From Bremia lactucae (Eukaryota; Oomycota; Peronosporomycetes; Peronosporales; Peronosporaceae), in NCBI RefSeq assembly GCF_004359215.1, contig NC_090612.1, positions 6,845,101 to 6,875,265 on the forward strand: a DNA stretch of 30,165 nt. The letters are read 5' to 3'. Below the pieces are notes generated by a model. It saw only the letters and a list, made by a program, of their open reading frames with translations. It was not told the origin of the DNA and ran no database searches. Shown one piece after another: positions 9,421 to 18,205 of the stretch. The stretch's first letter is position 1. Every line of letters starts with the position of its first letter. A program made the translations under genes and the position numbers.

Positions 9421-10200
9421 TTTCGTACCTGATATCTCTATCTGCTGGCAAGCGGCTCGGCACTTCTTTTGAGAACACATCGCGATGTTTCCATAGAACC
9501 TCAAAGAACGGACTGCTTCTCAAGGCATCCCAGCCTTCACCAGCGAACCGTTTCTTTCTGTCCGTTTCTAGGACGCCTTGTCCATTGTGGACGACGGGCA
9601 ACAGCCCATTAAGTTCTCTTCTGGAACTGTTGCGACTATTTCGTAGATCTTTCCTTCCATTAACTCGGCAAGGAGCAGATCTTACAACATCTACGGGAGA
9701 TTTACTATCTCTTCGGCAGATTTAAAGACTTCCCGTAGCACCTCAACTGAGTAAGCCTCCGCAACTTCGTCTTTGACGGCCTCGACCACCTCGTTCGAAG
9801 GCTCATCCTCTTTAATAGGATCTGATCCTAATGTCACTCGTTTAGACGTGCCTTTCATTGTTCTAATCTATCGGGTGCTCGTTCTTCGAGTCACCACAAC
9901 CTTTGACTGGGAAGCGGGGGTCCTGGCTCTCCTGGCTAACGCACCCCTTCCAACCGCACCAGGCTCTAGGCACTGTGCCGATTCATGCGACGCTGGGCTT
10001 CCTGTCAGCTCGCTGTCTACTGCCACAGGCTCTCAGCTCTGTGCAGGACTACGGGACATACGACTACTTGTCATTGCCCCTTTCACTACCTCAGTCTCCA
10101 CGAGCTGGGTAGGAATTGGTGTCGTTTGACATCCCGTCAACGCACCCTCAACTATGCTCGACACGACATCAGTTGCATACGCCTCTCGCAGGAGCACATC
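9421..10200 (-). pseudogene. Protease-RT linker of element D
   Basis: Minus strand sequence between protease and RT. The part near the RT reads FFEVLWKHRDVFSKEVPSRL and PADRDIRYEMV, the usual lead-in to gypsy RT. The remainder (9600-10200) is Ser/Thr/Ala/Pro-rich in translation with no recognised domain and is broken by stops in the expected frame. Confidence 0.6.
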
Positions 10201-10229
10201 CTTTCCGGTGTCCTGCGAAGAGTTTGCAC

Positions 10230-10620
10230 CTGTGCGTGTACGCCAGTCTATCCATGGTTGGTGCTTCGCCAACCGTGGCATACCTAGGATGAGGTCTTAT
10301 GGACTTTCCATACCTAGCACTGTGAACTTCGTCTTACACGAGAAGTCACTAAAGCTATAGGCGAGTTCTACCTGAACTCCCTCAGACTTGACGAGCGCAC
10401 TGTTCGCTAAGCGAACGGTCGCCTCTTCTCGCTTGCCATCCTGACAAAGTGACTCAAACATCGCCGGTCTCTTTCTTAGAGCCGCGAGTTTTACAGCATT
10501 TTGTGTTGCACTCGAATCCACTAGGATGGTCATCACCTGGTCATAGCCTCGTACTTGAGCGCTATTGACCAGCAGGGCTGAGGTCCGAAATTTCGAGACC
10601 TCAGGGACTATGCTACCCAT
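10230..10620 (-). pseudogene. Retropepsin-like protease of element D
   Basis: ORF start near 10620. The minus-strand sequence QVMTILVDSSATQNAVKLAA holds the active-site region at about residue 35: Asp-Ser-Ser-Ala where retropepsins have Asp-Ser/Thr-Gly-Ala. Downstream are VRLANSALVKSEGVQVELAY and FTVLGM; after a frameshift near 10300 the conserved ending with W.IDWRTRT follows (10260-10230). So the active-site Gly is replaced by Ser here and by Glu in element A. Confidence 0.75.
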
Positions 10621-10729
10621 TTGTTCGACAACTCTGAACTTGGGGGTAGCTTCAGAGTCCGCGTCAGTAGGGCATCCCGCCCCTAATGCGCTCCTGCATT
10701 TCCCGACCCCTCAGTGACCGATGCAGAAC

Positions 10730-11160
10730 TCATGCGTCTCGCACGCTGGTTCTTGTCATCGCCCTTTGGGAAGGAGTTCTCTTTCTGGGCGTCTTCGCCC
10801 CAGCAGGGACATTGGCATAACAGCGAGCCATCATATGGCTGCGCTTGCCGCATTTGTAGCAGACAACGTCTGCATTGCCAACTCTCGTGGGGGTGGCATC
10901 TAACCTCTCGGCCGACGGCTTATACCAAGCTGTCGCCGAGGCACTGTTGTAAGATTGCTCCTCAACTAAGGCAATTTGGATTGCCTCTTCCATCGGTGAC
11001 TGCAGCTTTCCGAAAAGGGCCTGTCGCGATGGGCCATGCCGTAGTCCGTTCATAAACGTGGGCACCTAATGCGCTCCGGAATCGGACCTATGGTAATGGA
11101 CGCCGTCAGCGAGCGCATCTCTTGCACATAATCCTGCCGAGATTGCTTCGCCTGTCGCGC
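10730..11160 (-). pseudogene. Gag C-terminal half and CCHC knuckle of element D
   Basis: This continues the capsid after the TGA at 11161-11163: ARQAKQSRQDYVQEMRSLTA runs in the same frame, then a frameshift near 11065 leads into MNGLRHGPSRQALFGKLQSP, EEAIQIALVEEQSYNSAS and the knuckle CYKCGKRSHMMARC at 10820-10861 (C-X2-C-X4-H-X4-C). A basic stretch (KTPRKRTPSQRA) follows. One stop and one frameshift separate this from an uninterrupted gag, so it is among the least decayed parts of the element. Confidence 0.8.
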
Positions 11161-11769
11161 TCAAAAGAAGCGCACCTGAAGCAACACTTCGTTGTTCGGC
11201 GGCTGGTACATGACGCGAATCTTATCCTGAAAGATCGCCCATGAGGGGAACGCTTTTCTGTCCGCCATAAGCGCCGAGTAAGCCCACTCTGAGGCCTTAC
11301 CGCGCAGATGCGACATAGCGTACGACACCATCCGGCTGTCGTCCTCGATGAGCTGGGCGACACCACATTGCTCCACGGCTAAAAGCCAGTGGACAATCGT
11401 GTGCGCCGCAGTTCCATCGAACTTGGGCGGGTCCATCCGAATGGGCCTGGGTTGATGCGGCCGGGCAGAGAGCATCTCAACAGTCCTGTTGAGAGCCTCG
11501 CTACGAGCCTGCTCATGCCTCAGCTCATCCTGAGTCTGAGCGACGGACTCCGCCGCAGCATGGCTCTGTGCCTCGGATGCGGCCCTCCGCTGTCCGAGCA
11601 CAAATGCTTCAAACTGCTCCAACAGAGCAACATGTTGCTCAGGAGGACTACCCAGGAGCCTGGCCAGGGCTTGTTCACCAAGTCCCTGCGCCATAAGCCC
11701 TGCCACCTCCCGATGATGTTCGGAGAGGTGGGGAAAATAAACCCAATCAATATTGAGGCTCATCCTCAT
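11161..11769 (-). pseudogene. Gag N-terminal half (matrix/capsid) of element D
   Basis: Open for about 200 codons on the minus strand. The first in-frame ATG codons are at 11769 and 11763 (MRMSLNIDW); upstream in-frame triplets run back into the primer-binding site region without ATG. It contains a Gln/Glu/Ala-rich helix (GQRRAASEAQSHAAAESVAQ), then RPIRMDPPKFDGTAAHTIVH, EDDSRMVSYAMSHLRGKASE and AFPSWAIFQDKIRVMYQPPN, the typical gypsy capsid order (PPxFDG..., hydrophobic W, F.F.). The stop at 11161-11163 interrupts it. A D-type gag piece is also found in element H at 29130-29450. Confidence 0.85.
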
Positions 11770-11815
11770 GTACACACGCAGAGATGCCAGAGATGCGGGT
11801 CGTGGGAAGGATATC

Positions 11816-11826
11816 AAGTGCTACCA
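11816..11826 (-). promoter_or_regulatory. Primer-binding site of element D
   Basis: Minus strand reads TGGTAGCACTT two bases after the LTR ending TACA. This fixes the direction of the element. It is identical over 11 bases to the copia site at 19921. Confidence 0.8.
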
Positions 11827-11828
11827 AG

Positions 11829-12414
11829 TGTAGGCAGGCACGTCGTAATGCGCCACGCTCTACTTAGACACACACCCTAGCACAGCGAGGAAGCGGTCTA
11901 AGCGTCTTCTCTTGCGTGTAGTGAGGTAGTTGTGGTGGGCGCCTTAGCGACCTCACCCAATGGACTAAGTACTTTGATTTCGTGCCGTCACGGGAGCGGT
12001 GATCCGACTCGACGTGCGCACTTACCGAGTAAAAAGTAGATCTCAGACTGATTTATATTTAATCGTATTAAATATACATACGAATTCTATCAAACATAAA
12101 ATTGTCATCTCTGTCGAGAACACTAATATGTATTGCGAGCGTATCTTTCTAGATACCTCGCGTAATGGATGACGCTACGCGTCATCCCTCCAAATGTGAA
12201 TGCACCAATGTGCATCATATACACAAAGGCACCTATTTGCATCATATACACAAAGGCACCTATTTGCATCATATACACAAAGGTTGGTCACAATGTGAAC
12301 CACACCCAAGTGGTGGGTCTTGTTACTTTATTTAAGTAATTGAACATCTCCTTAAGTACACAATGTGTACTTAACAAGGACTGTGTAACATTAAAGCAAC
12401 TTTAGCCCGTTTCA
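11829..12414 (-). repeat. 5' LTR of element D
   Basis: Minus strand begins TGAAACGGGCTAAAG at 12414 and ends TGCCTACA at 11829, 586 bp. It is longer than the 3' copy mostly because of the 27-bp tandem repeat at 12203-12283. The LTR would carry the promoter and poly(A) signals of the element. Confidence 0.88.
12203..12283. repeat. 27-bp tandem repeat, three copies, in the 5' LTR of element D
   Basis: The core catcatatacacaaagg recurs at 12213, 12240 and 12267. Units 2 and 3 are identical and unit 1 differs at two bases. The 3' LTR has a single diverged unit, so the expansion arose after insertion or the other copies were lost. Confidence 0.9.
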
Positions 12415-13104
12415 GATGATGTGAAAGCCAAAGTATAATAGTATGCAATGAATGTGACAAGAACGGCTATATGCAGCGAACTATTTCCTTGCAGTTGCGG
12501 CAGATGAGCAATTATAATCGCGTTTTCACGCGTAGTAGCCCAAATAGGTTAATGTGCGTCGATTGCAGCGACTGATCGCTGCAATCGACGTCTTATTGAC
12601 GCGGCGTCTTCAGCTAGGAACGTACTAAATTTACATTTGATCGGACTGGCGATCACGGTAAGGGTTATACTTACTCTTTCATTGAGTCCAAGATCATCGG
12701 AGCTCATAAAAAAGAGTTCCGGTTGGCTTTAAATCAAATGTAATAATGTTTTAAACTAATCAGAATTTTGGTCAATACTGTCGCGTCCGATTCATTCGAA
12801 CCGGACGTGGCCAGTACTTACGCAAGTTGGTTTTTAGCCAAAAATGTCATAGACTATTAAAAATTTTAGAGAAGAAGATTTCTAATTGGGTTATTCACGC
12901 ACAGCTAGCGACTGATAGGACTGTGATTCCCCCATGAGCCGTAATGGCCCTATCTACACGCTTTACACTTTTTGATAGTGTGGAACAGTTACCGTGCTCC
13001 AACTCGATCAGAGATGAGACCTCATCCATGGCCTTCTTTGGCTCGTACATAGGAGATGAATCGATAAGAGAGCGATATCGACCGGAAACGATAGGTCAAG
13101 ATAC
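12415..13104. other. Spacer right of element D; one unassigned minus-strand ORF
   Basis: No retroelement domain is recognised here. A perfect hairpin lies at 12557-12590. On the minus strand a frame is open from about 13095 to the stop at 12895-12897; from its first ATG (13050) it gives 51 residues containing EPKKAMDEVSSLIELEHGNC and KSVKRVDRAITAHGG. It reads like a fragment of a helical protein, but I cannot name it. Confidence 0.35.
12557..12590. repeat. Perfect 15-bp inverted repeat
   Basis: CGTCGATTGCAGCGA (12557-12571), loop ctga, then its exact reverse complement (12576-12590). No U-tract follows and the genome is eukaryotic, so it is not called a terminator. Confidence 0.85.
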
Positions 13105-13122
13105 TTGAAACGAGCTGCACTA

Positions 13123-13368
13123 ATGAGTGTTATTTTTCTTGCAAGTTTGTTACTGACTGAAAGTCACGTTGACATAACGAAAAAAAATTACAATTTTCTT
13201 GATAGAGAACATTTTCATAGCAGCTGCAAATGCCGATTATTTTCAAAACGCAGTTTCCGTGAACATGCACAACGGAGCAATTTTGTCCCCCAAAGGGACC
13301 GACAAGTAACTCGGGTACCAAATGCAACGCTAAATTATGGAGTAGAAGTCAATATATTCAGCAAATAA
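13123..13368 (+). CDS. Possible small secreted protein, 81 residues
   Basis: From the first in-frame ATG at 13123 to TAA at 13366-13368. The N-terminus MSVIFLASLLLTESHV is a compact hydrophobic segment that could act as a signal peptide, with a possible cut after TES. The mature part is basic, with SCKC and KRSFREHAQRSN. No RxLR-EER or LFLAK motif is present, so it is not a canonical oomycete effector. An upstream in-frame stop at 13057-13059 limits the start. It has no recognised homologue and lies in repeat-rich DNA, where short ORFs arise by chance. Confidence 0.25.
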   Translation: MSVIFLASLLLTESHVDITKKNYNFLDREHFHSSCKCRLFSKRSFREHAQRSNFVPQRDRQVTRVPNATLNYGVEVNIFSK

Positions 13369-14042
13369 GCTGCTTTTTAGAGCCTAACTATAGCGCAAAT
13401 CATTTATACCTAGCTGGTCTTTAAAAGACCTAGGAGCCGAGCGTAGACTGACGTGTCTGGCGCTTAAGAATTTGAAAATAATTGCATATAATTGAACGCG
13501 GAAGTAGAGTGGCAAATGTATAAGTAAAGCCGGGCAATAGTACCCCTAGCGTAATCGTCGCAGTTTGGGATGGTCGCTGCAAACCAACACATTGAGTCAA
13601 TTCAAGACTGAATTATCGAGATTCGGGCGTGATCCTTCTGTCGAATATCAGCGGTTGGATAAACACCACGACCAGGAGCTTTTGAAGATTATATCGTGGA
13701 CTTTGAAACTCAAAAAGTACAAAAATGTATTTCGACAGAGCCGCCATCGATTTAAACACCGGGTCGAAAAGCTCGGCATGAAATGAAGGCTCGAAGTGCT
13801 GTGTCGCGAGAAAATGGCGTCTTACATGAAAACAGCGCGACGTCATCGACTCGTTTTTATAGGCCGACTAGGAGACTGCCGGAAAGTGGCGCAGGAATTC
13901 TGCTTCGTATTGGTCGATTAAATTATTTGAATGCAACACGACCGGGATCGAAAACACGACCAAGTGATTTTTCCTGCGCGAACTAGAGATGCCATAATCA
14001 TTTTATGCATCTAGAGTAGCGCTCTAGGAGCGACGCATTCGT
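13369..14042. other. Unassigned region left of the gag fragment
   Basis: A plus-strand frame without ATG is open at 13565-13786 (containing LSRFGRDPSVEYQRLD and KLKKYKNVFRQSRHRFKHR). It is basic and protein-like but unassigned. No retroelement domain or RNA gene was recognised. Confidence 0.3.
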
Positions 14043-14092
14043 TCCATCCGAATAAGGCCATTCGGATGGAGGTGGCATCGGTGGTATGCCAC
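14043..14092. repeat. Two adjacent hairpins
   Basis: TCCATCCGAAT (14043-14053), loop of 6, and its reverse complement (14060-14070). This is directly followed by GTGGCAT (14072-14078), loop of 7, and ATGCCAC (14086-14092). Confidence 0.8.
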
Positions 14093-14095
14093 TAG

Positions 14096-14690
14096 TCATA
14101 TAGCCACGTTTAATCCGACTGGCTTGTGACACTGACTGGACATGCTCACGTGCCGTAAGTGGAGGTTAACACTTAGGCTCTTCTGCGTCAAACCCATTGA
14201 GCGTAATGGTTTAAATGACAGGTGTTGTGGTTCTACCCAACTGAGAAGCAGCTCCGCCTTTTGGGCAGCGCTCTCACGAATGGTCGCTGCGCTAGCTAGA
14301 GCAGACGACGAGACAGTTGCTTTATTGACGTAAGGCAAGTTGGGCTTCGCAACGTTGGGCGTCTCAATGTTAGGACCTATGAGTACGGTTTGGATGGGCA
14401 ATACAGCGCCATCATCCTTCCTCATTAGCTCGCTGTACTCATTACTACTATGAGGTGATGGTAGCGGTGTCGGCTCATTGTAGTCAACAATGAGCGACGG
14501 ATTTATCCTCACTGTGAAAGTGGGATGGATCATTTAGCCAAGTTAACAGCGCGATAGTAGAAGTAGCTGTCGGCGTTGTAAATGTGGCACTGAGCGACGG
14601 CGGCGTGTTATTGCGGCGCGTACGCTTCGTGCGTGGTTGTGTGGGTGTTTTTGCAGACAACCCATCAGCTTTGCCCATTTTAGGTGGCAT
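14096..14690 (-). pseudogene. Gag-like fragment, minus strand, related to the ORF at 5950
   Basis: ATG at 14690 gives MPPKMGKADGLSAKTPTQPR then KRTRR, which matches MPPKRDN...SAKTSTQPRAKRMR at 5950. After a frameshift at about 14530 it continues through HPTFTVRINPSLIVDYNEPT, SNEYSELMRKDDGAVLPIQ and ATVSSSALASAATIRESAAQ to a stop near 14096. It is a disordered, Ser/Pro/Thr-rich N-terminal Gag-type segment with no capsid core. It is not attached to an LTR or primer-binding site that I can see. Confidence 0.5.
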
Positions 14691-14816
14691 GTCAGGCACC
14701 GTGTGATGACAGGAATGTACACACACTAGAGTCCATCAGTGTAAATTTTGCGTTTGACCTGCAGAAAGATTCGAAAGGCGACACGGGCATATTTGATGAT
14801 CGTAGAGTAGCTTTTT

Positions 14817-15011
14817 AAAGATCGCGTATTTCGGCAACACGGTTCGCCATTGATAATTGTCTCCAATTTAGACCCCATTTTACAGGTACATTCTGAGAGT
14901 CAATCTACCGATGATAGGCTTAAGATTGGACATGTCCACAGCGGATCATCCGCAGACCGATGGTCAGACTGAATGTGTCAATCGCGTCATTAAAGACGTT
15001 CTGCGCACTGC
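14817..15011 (+). pseudogene. Integrase core fragment, plus strand
   Basis: The plus strand reads DRVFRQHGSPLIIVSNLDP (the catalytic Asp region, usually SDRDP) and, after a frame change, LDMSTADHPQTDGQTECVNR with the catalytic Glu, then VIKDVLRTAHS. The fragment stops abruptly near 15015, and an RNase H-integrase linker of another element starts by 15105. It is therefore the remnant of a separate gypsy copy. Confidence 0.75.
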
Positions 15012-15187
15012 ACACAGCTAACGCAAATTTTAAGGACCGGAAGCATTGTGCTTTAGCCCTTTGGTACACAGAATCTGATAGGGTTGATAAATTACCGTAA
15101 AAATCCATCACAACGACCCTGAAAAGAATTGTCGAAATTGTATCGACCCTTGACAGATCGATACACAACACGCAATGGGTTACTGTA

Positions 15188-15676
15188 CTACACAGCCATT
15201 GCTGGCGACACACCTCGTGTCGTCATCCTCACCCAGCCTTTGGCAGTGATCGAATCCGGTAGTGCTGCAGGATGTACCATTTTACTGAAACGGTAAACAA
15301 AAACAACAACAGTATTATTCTTGTGATCGTCGTCGAGAACTCCGAATACGAAGTCCATAGATACGGACTGCCAACACTCTGCTGGAACAGGCCGAGGATG
15401 ACACGGATTAGGAGATGAAGCACTAGGCTCACTTGTTGACAAACTTTGCAAGCAGGTACAAAGGCGGACGAACTCATACTGGCGTGGCCAGTAGAAGTCG
15501 CGATTTATCGTGAGATAAGTCTTCTCACGTCCACGATGCCCACTAATTGTTGCATCGTGACAATCGTACATAATGCGCAAACGCAAATTATTGTCTGATC
15601 GTGTCTTTGTTGACACGATATTTCGACTCCATGGGTTACCCCGCGAACTAGTCTCAGATCGAGACCCTAGATTCAC
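15188..15676 (-). pseudogene. Inverted middle of element E integrase (zinc-binding end and first Asp)
   Basis: On the minus strand: [60 protein letters not shown] with the first catalytic Asp (MDF), and FSKMVHPAALPDSITAKG. It is the part missing from the plus-strand frame between DTPRVV (ending about 15225) and [20 protein letters not shown] (from about 15601). The true inverted segment is about 15226-15600; the reading runs a little past it at both ends. Confidence 0.8.
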
Positions 15677-16640
15677 GGCTGGATTTTGGCATCCTGTGTT
15701 CTAATCACTTGAAATACAGTTGAAAATGTCAACTTCTGATCATCCGGAGATGGTCAGGCGGAACGTGCAAATCGTAAACTCGAAGAGATACTTCGCGGGT
15801 AACTCCACTCTTCTACGAGTTGAAGCGAGTTCTTAGAGATGGTAGAATTTGCCATCAACAATTAAGTGCATGCTTTTACAAAGCATACACCGTTTTACGT
15901 AAACGGCTTGCGCCATCCATGTATACCCACCTTGTTTGACTCGCATTCAGGGGGGGACTTGCTAGAGCAAAGAACTTTATATTCCCTGCTCATCACACAT
16001 TGGCTTTGAGTGCTGATTTAATCAATATTGAAGTAGACAAACTCAGCAAGGAGAATTATAGCCATTGCCACTTCGATTTCGATGCTAAAAGACTGAGCAT
16101 CGGAAACAATGATACTAGTGACAACAATAATGCTCTCACTAAAGAAGATGTTGACATCTCTGCAGTGCGAACTGGTCGCACTGAAAACATATATAAAACC
16201 GAGTCAGCAGGTTATTTCCTGTTGGCTAGAGAAGCAGTAGTCCGTTTCGTACAGGATACGATAATAAAAGAGCCTGACATAAATGGGAGAGCAAACGTTC
16301 TTTCATTTAATGTTAATGACCTAGTCCTGCTGTCTACAGTAAACCTATTAAAACATGTTGTGGCAGGTGTGGGCAGTTATAAATTACTGCCTAACTAGAT
16401 CGGCCCGTTCCGTGCTGCATCGTCAAGGAAATGTATACACGAACGAGCTGCCTCGTAGGATGCGCACGCATCCTACGTTTTACATAGGACCGTCTCCGCC
16501 CTTACCATCAGTACCAGACTTCTTCCGATACCTAACACACCGGAACTGTCTAAGGCGTCTGCCAAAGCCTGATGGACCCGAGCCAAAGCATGATAGTCTC
16601 AGGACAGAGTCTGATTCACATAAACCAGACGATCCGTTCT
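15600..16640 (+). pseudogene. Integrase core and C-terminal part of element E
   Basis: Plus strand: [20 protein letters not shown] then DPRFTAGFW (second catalytic Asp), a damaged STSDHPE region with the Glu box near 15730-15760, EFAINN-like and NGLRHP-like segments (15845-15930), a DLVLLSTVNLLKHVVAGVGS segment with KLLPN and a stop near 16396, then in another frame VLHRQGNVYTNELPRRMRTH and PTFYIG (16400-16490). These are the SH3-like C-terminal landmarks of gypsy integrase. Stops and frame changes show that it is dead. Confidence 0.78.
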
Positions 16641-16914
16641 TTCCCCAAGGAAGAGATCTTCTGATGAGCTGTCACCAGCTCGTTTTGAAGGGACTGATGT
16701 GTCCTTTCGTTCGTCAGATGATCAGTCGCAGCTTGCGCACAATTTCTCAACTGGCCACGAGAAATATTACCAACCGTCATCGCTAACTTGCGGCGACGGG
16801 ATCGCTCGTGATCAATGTCCTCCCTCCAATAGTATAGGGTGTGATCCAAATCACGATTGTTAATTCGGGTTCGTCAAACGAGGCGGACCCGAATTTTCTC
16901 CCCCTCTACATCAA

Positions 16915-17151
16915 TTGACGGAATCGAGTGGTGAAGAGCGTTTTCTTGTTGAACGCCTCTCGAACCACCGTGAGGCAAAGAAGGTTCAAACGACTTATCT
17001 CGTTCGTTGGCGAGGGTATCCACCCTCGTATGATAGTTGGGAACCTCATTCCCAAATGATGATGGACGTTCCGAGTCTCATTCGAGGGGCCATCGGAGAA
17101 CTAGCGCACCTCGAACGAGACTGGCCAACGAAATGCATCTACGACGATTAA
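16915..17151 (+). pseudogene. Chromodomain at the end of element E pol
   Basis: ERFLVERLSNHREAKKVQTT then YLVRWRGYPPSYDSWEPHSQ matches the chromodomain pattern (Val/Glu-rich first strand, the aromatic YLVRWRGY, and W of DSWEP). It ends with VPSLIRGAIGELAHLERDW and TAA at 17149-17151. In chromoviruses such a C-terminal domain directs integration to marked chromatin. The stretch itself is open and well kept. Elements D and H show no chromodomain in the matching place. Confidence 0.85.
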
Positions 17152-17347
17152 TGGAGTCGAGGATAGCGACCTTCCTGATGGCGTGTATTGCTATTAATTA
17201 TCATTGAAAAAATAGCAAGATATGTTTGGATCATTTAACGCAAACGTTTCGAGTGTACGCTAGATTTAAACCAAAGCAATTCATTTTCTTATTTATTTTG
17301 CTTGCTAATTATAAATTGAAAAAACAAAACGAAAAAAAAGAGAAAAG
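17152..17347. other. AT-rich 3' flank of the chitinase gene with a possible poly(A) signal
   Basis: No coding features. On the minus strand AATAAA occurs at 17292-17297, about 50 nt after the chitinase stop, within an A/T-rich tract. Confidence 0.45.
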
Positions 17348-18184
17348 TTACGCATTGCACGACGTGTTACCCCGCGGCTGCACTCCCAGTACCTCGCAAA
17401 ACCGCATAAAGTATTGTATGCGCTGTAGCTCGTTTGCTGTATTCGGGGCATTAGAACCGCACTCCAGCCCACCGTTGATGATTGCGGTGGATTGAGAAAA
17501 TCCATTCACATCAGTAACCACGTCGTGAATGACGCGACCGTTCTGCGGAGTCATCCAGTACCAGAGCGCCGTCATCCATGTTATAGTATCATCGGTAGCG
17601 ACAAGTTCAGGAACGTTTAGTAAATCAAGGCCCAGATCCCTGCCAGCTAGAAAGTAGTTGTAATTCCATGAGAGCTGAATGGGGCCACGACCATAGTAAC
17701 TACGACCTGGAGCGCAAGGGTAGGTGGTATTGTCGCAGTACTGCCACACTGTGTAGGTATCGCGAGCATACTCCTCAGCAGCCTTGAAATTGTCGCTTTC
17801 ATGAGCCGTCTGGGCCAGGAACGCTGCCAACTCAAGCCTGTCATTTGTGTCATCGCTAGTATTAGCAAATTCGGTGTACCTCTTGGCAGCATTGACGAGG
17901 CCATCAAACTTGTACAGATCTATGGCATCCGGAAAGAGCTCTTGAAATTGCCTTTGATCAAGAAAGCGACTTAATCCCAAGCGGAACGTTACTGATGCTA
18001 CAGGTACCGAAGAGGATTCTGGCGAAGATACGTCAGGCAATGACTGCTGAGAACAATAATTCGATTCAATCAAAATCATGCCCAGGAAGAACATTGGTGC
18101 AATGACTTTGAACATTGTCATACGTGGAATTACTCGCTTCAAATTCACAACGAAAGTGAGCTCATTTTTCTTTCGTCGGCTCAT
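17348..18184 (-). CDS. GH19 family chitinase, probably secreted
   Basis: Intronless ORF of 278 codons, stop at 17348-17350. The GH19 core is clear: FLAQTAHESDNF (residues 122-133) with the acid catalyst E129, E137/E138 as likely second acid in EEYA, C150 and C157, YYGRGPIQLSWNYNY (163-177), LVATDDTITWMTALWYWMTP (194-213), and IINGGLECG (235-243). Further Cys are at 263 and 276. These enzymes hydrolyse beta-1,4 bonds in chitin with inversion. No chitin-binding (hevein) domain is present. M1 is the longest start, but M22 (18121) or M24 starts directly before a hydrophobic segment (VIAPMFFLGMILI), a better signal peptide; I suspect M22 or M24 is used. A Ser/Pro-rich spacer precedes the catalytic domain. 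It is the only intact-looking gene here. Assignment to GH19 is secure; the biological role (own wall, competitors or host interaction) is inference. Confidence 0.93.
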   Translation of the reverse strand: MSRRKKNELTFVVNLKRVIPRMTMFKVIAPMFFLGMILIESNYCSQQSLPDVSSPESSSVPVASVTFRLGLSRFLDQRQFQELFPDAIDLYKFDGLVNAAKRYTEFANTSDDTNDRLELAAFLAQTAHESDNFKAAEEYARDTYTVWQYCDNTTYPCAPGRSYYGRGPIQLSWNYNYFLAGRDLGLDLLNVPELVATDDTITWMTALWYWMTPQNGRVIHDVVTDVNGFSQSTAIINGGLECGSNAPNTANELQRIQYFMRFCEVLGVQPRGNTSCNA

Positions 18185-18195
18185 TCAAGCTAGAA

Positions 18196-18205
18196 AAAAA
18201 AGTGA
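18196..18205 (-). promoter_or_regulatory. Oomycete-type initiator upstream of the chitinase
   Basis: Minus strand reads TCACTTTTTT, fitting the oomycete initiator TCAYTYY. The A would be a start site at 18204, 20 nt before M1 and 83 nt before M22; the latter is the more usual 5' UTR length and supports M22. Confidence 0.45.

Larger units (their letters stand above)
5283..12414 (-). mobile_element. Ty3/gypsy element D, structurally complete 7.1-kb copy, minus strand
   Basis: Both ends carry the same LTR in the same orientation (5283-5815 and 11829-12414). The flanks are GATGT on the left (5278-5282) and GATGA on the right (12415-12419), a 5-bp target duplication with one change. A primer-binding site (11816-11826) follows the 5' LTR and a purine-rich tract (minus AAAGAGGGAGATGG) precedes the 3' LTR. 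Between them on the minus strand are gag, CCHC, protease, linker, RT, RNase H and integrase in order. Coding is broken by frameshifts and stops, part of the integrase is missing, an AT-rich block interrupts pol, and an opposite-strand ORF fills the space between integrase and 3' LTR. Confidence 0.88.
15105..17151 (+). mobile_element. Ty3/gypsy element E, plus strand, 3' half of pol with chromodomain
   Basis: In plus-strand order: RNase H-integrase linker (LKELSKLYRPLTDRYTTRNG, LLYYTAIAGDTPRVV, to 15225), integrase with an inverted middle (15226-15600), integrase core and C-terminus (15600-16560), Pro/Ser/Asp-rich spacer, and chromodomain (16915-17151). No LTR is seen on either side, so it is truncated at both ends. 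Confidence 0.8.

Noticed and set aside
12631..12743. Small inverted-repeat element with TTACATTTGAT ends
   Set aside because: Only 11-bp ends, no flanking duplication, and an AT-rich sequence where such a match can occur by chance.
13565..13786. Plus-strand 73-residue ORF as an effector gene
   Set aside because: No ATG in frame, no signal segment and no effector motif.
16616..16849. Minus-strand helical ORF in element E as a third antisense accessory ORF
   Set aside because: The plus strand here reads as the acidic spacer before the chromodomain, there is no MxxK start or leader, and it is only 77 residues.
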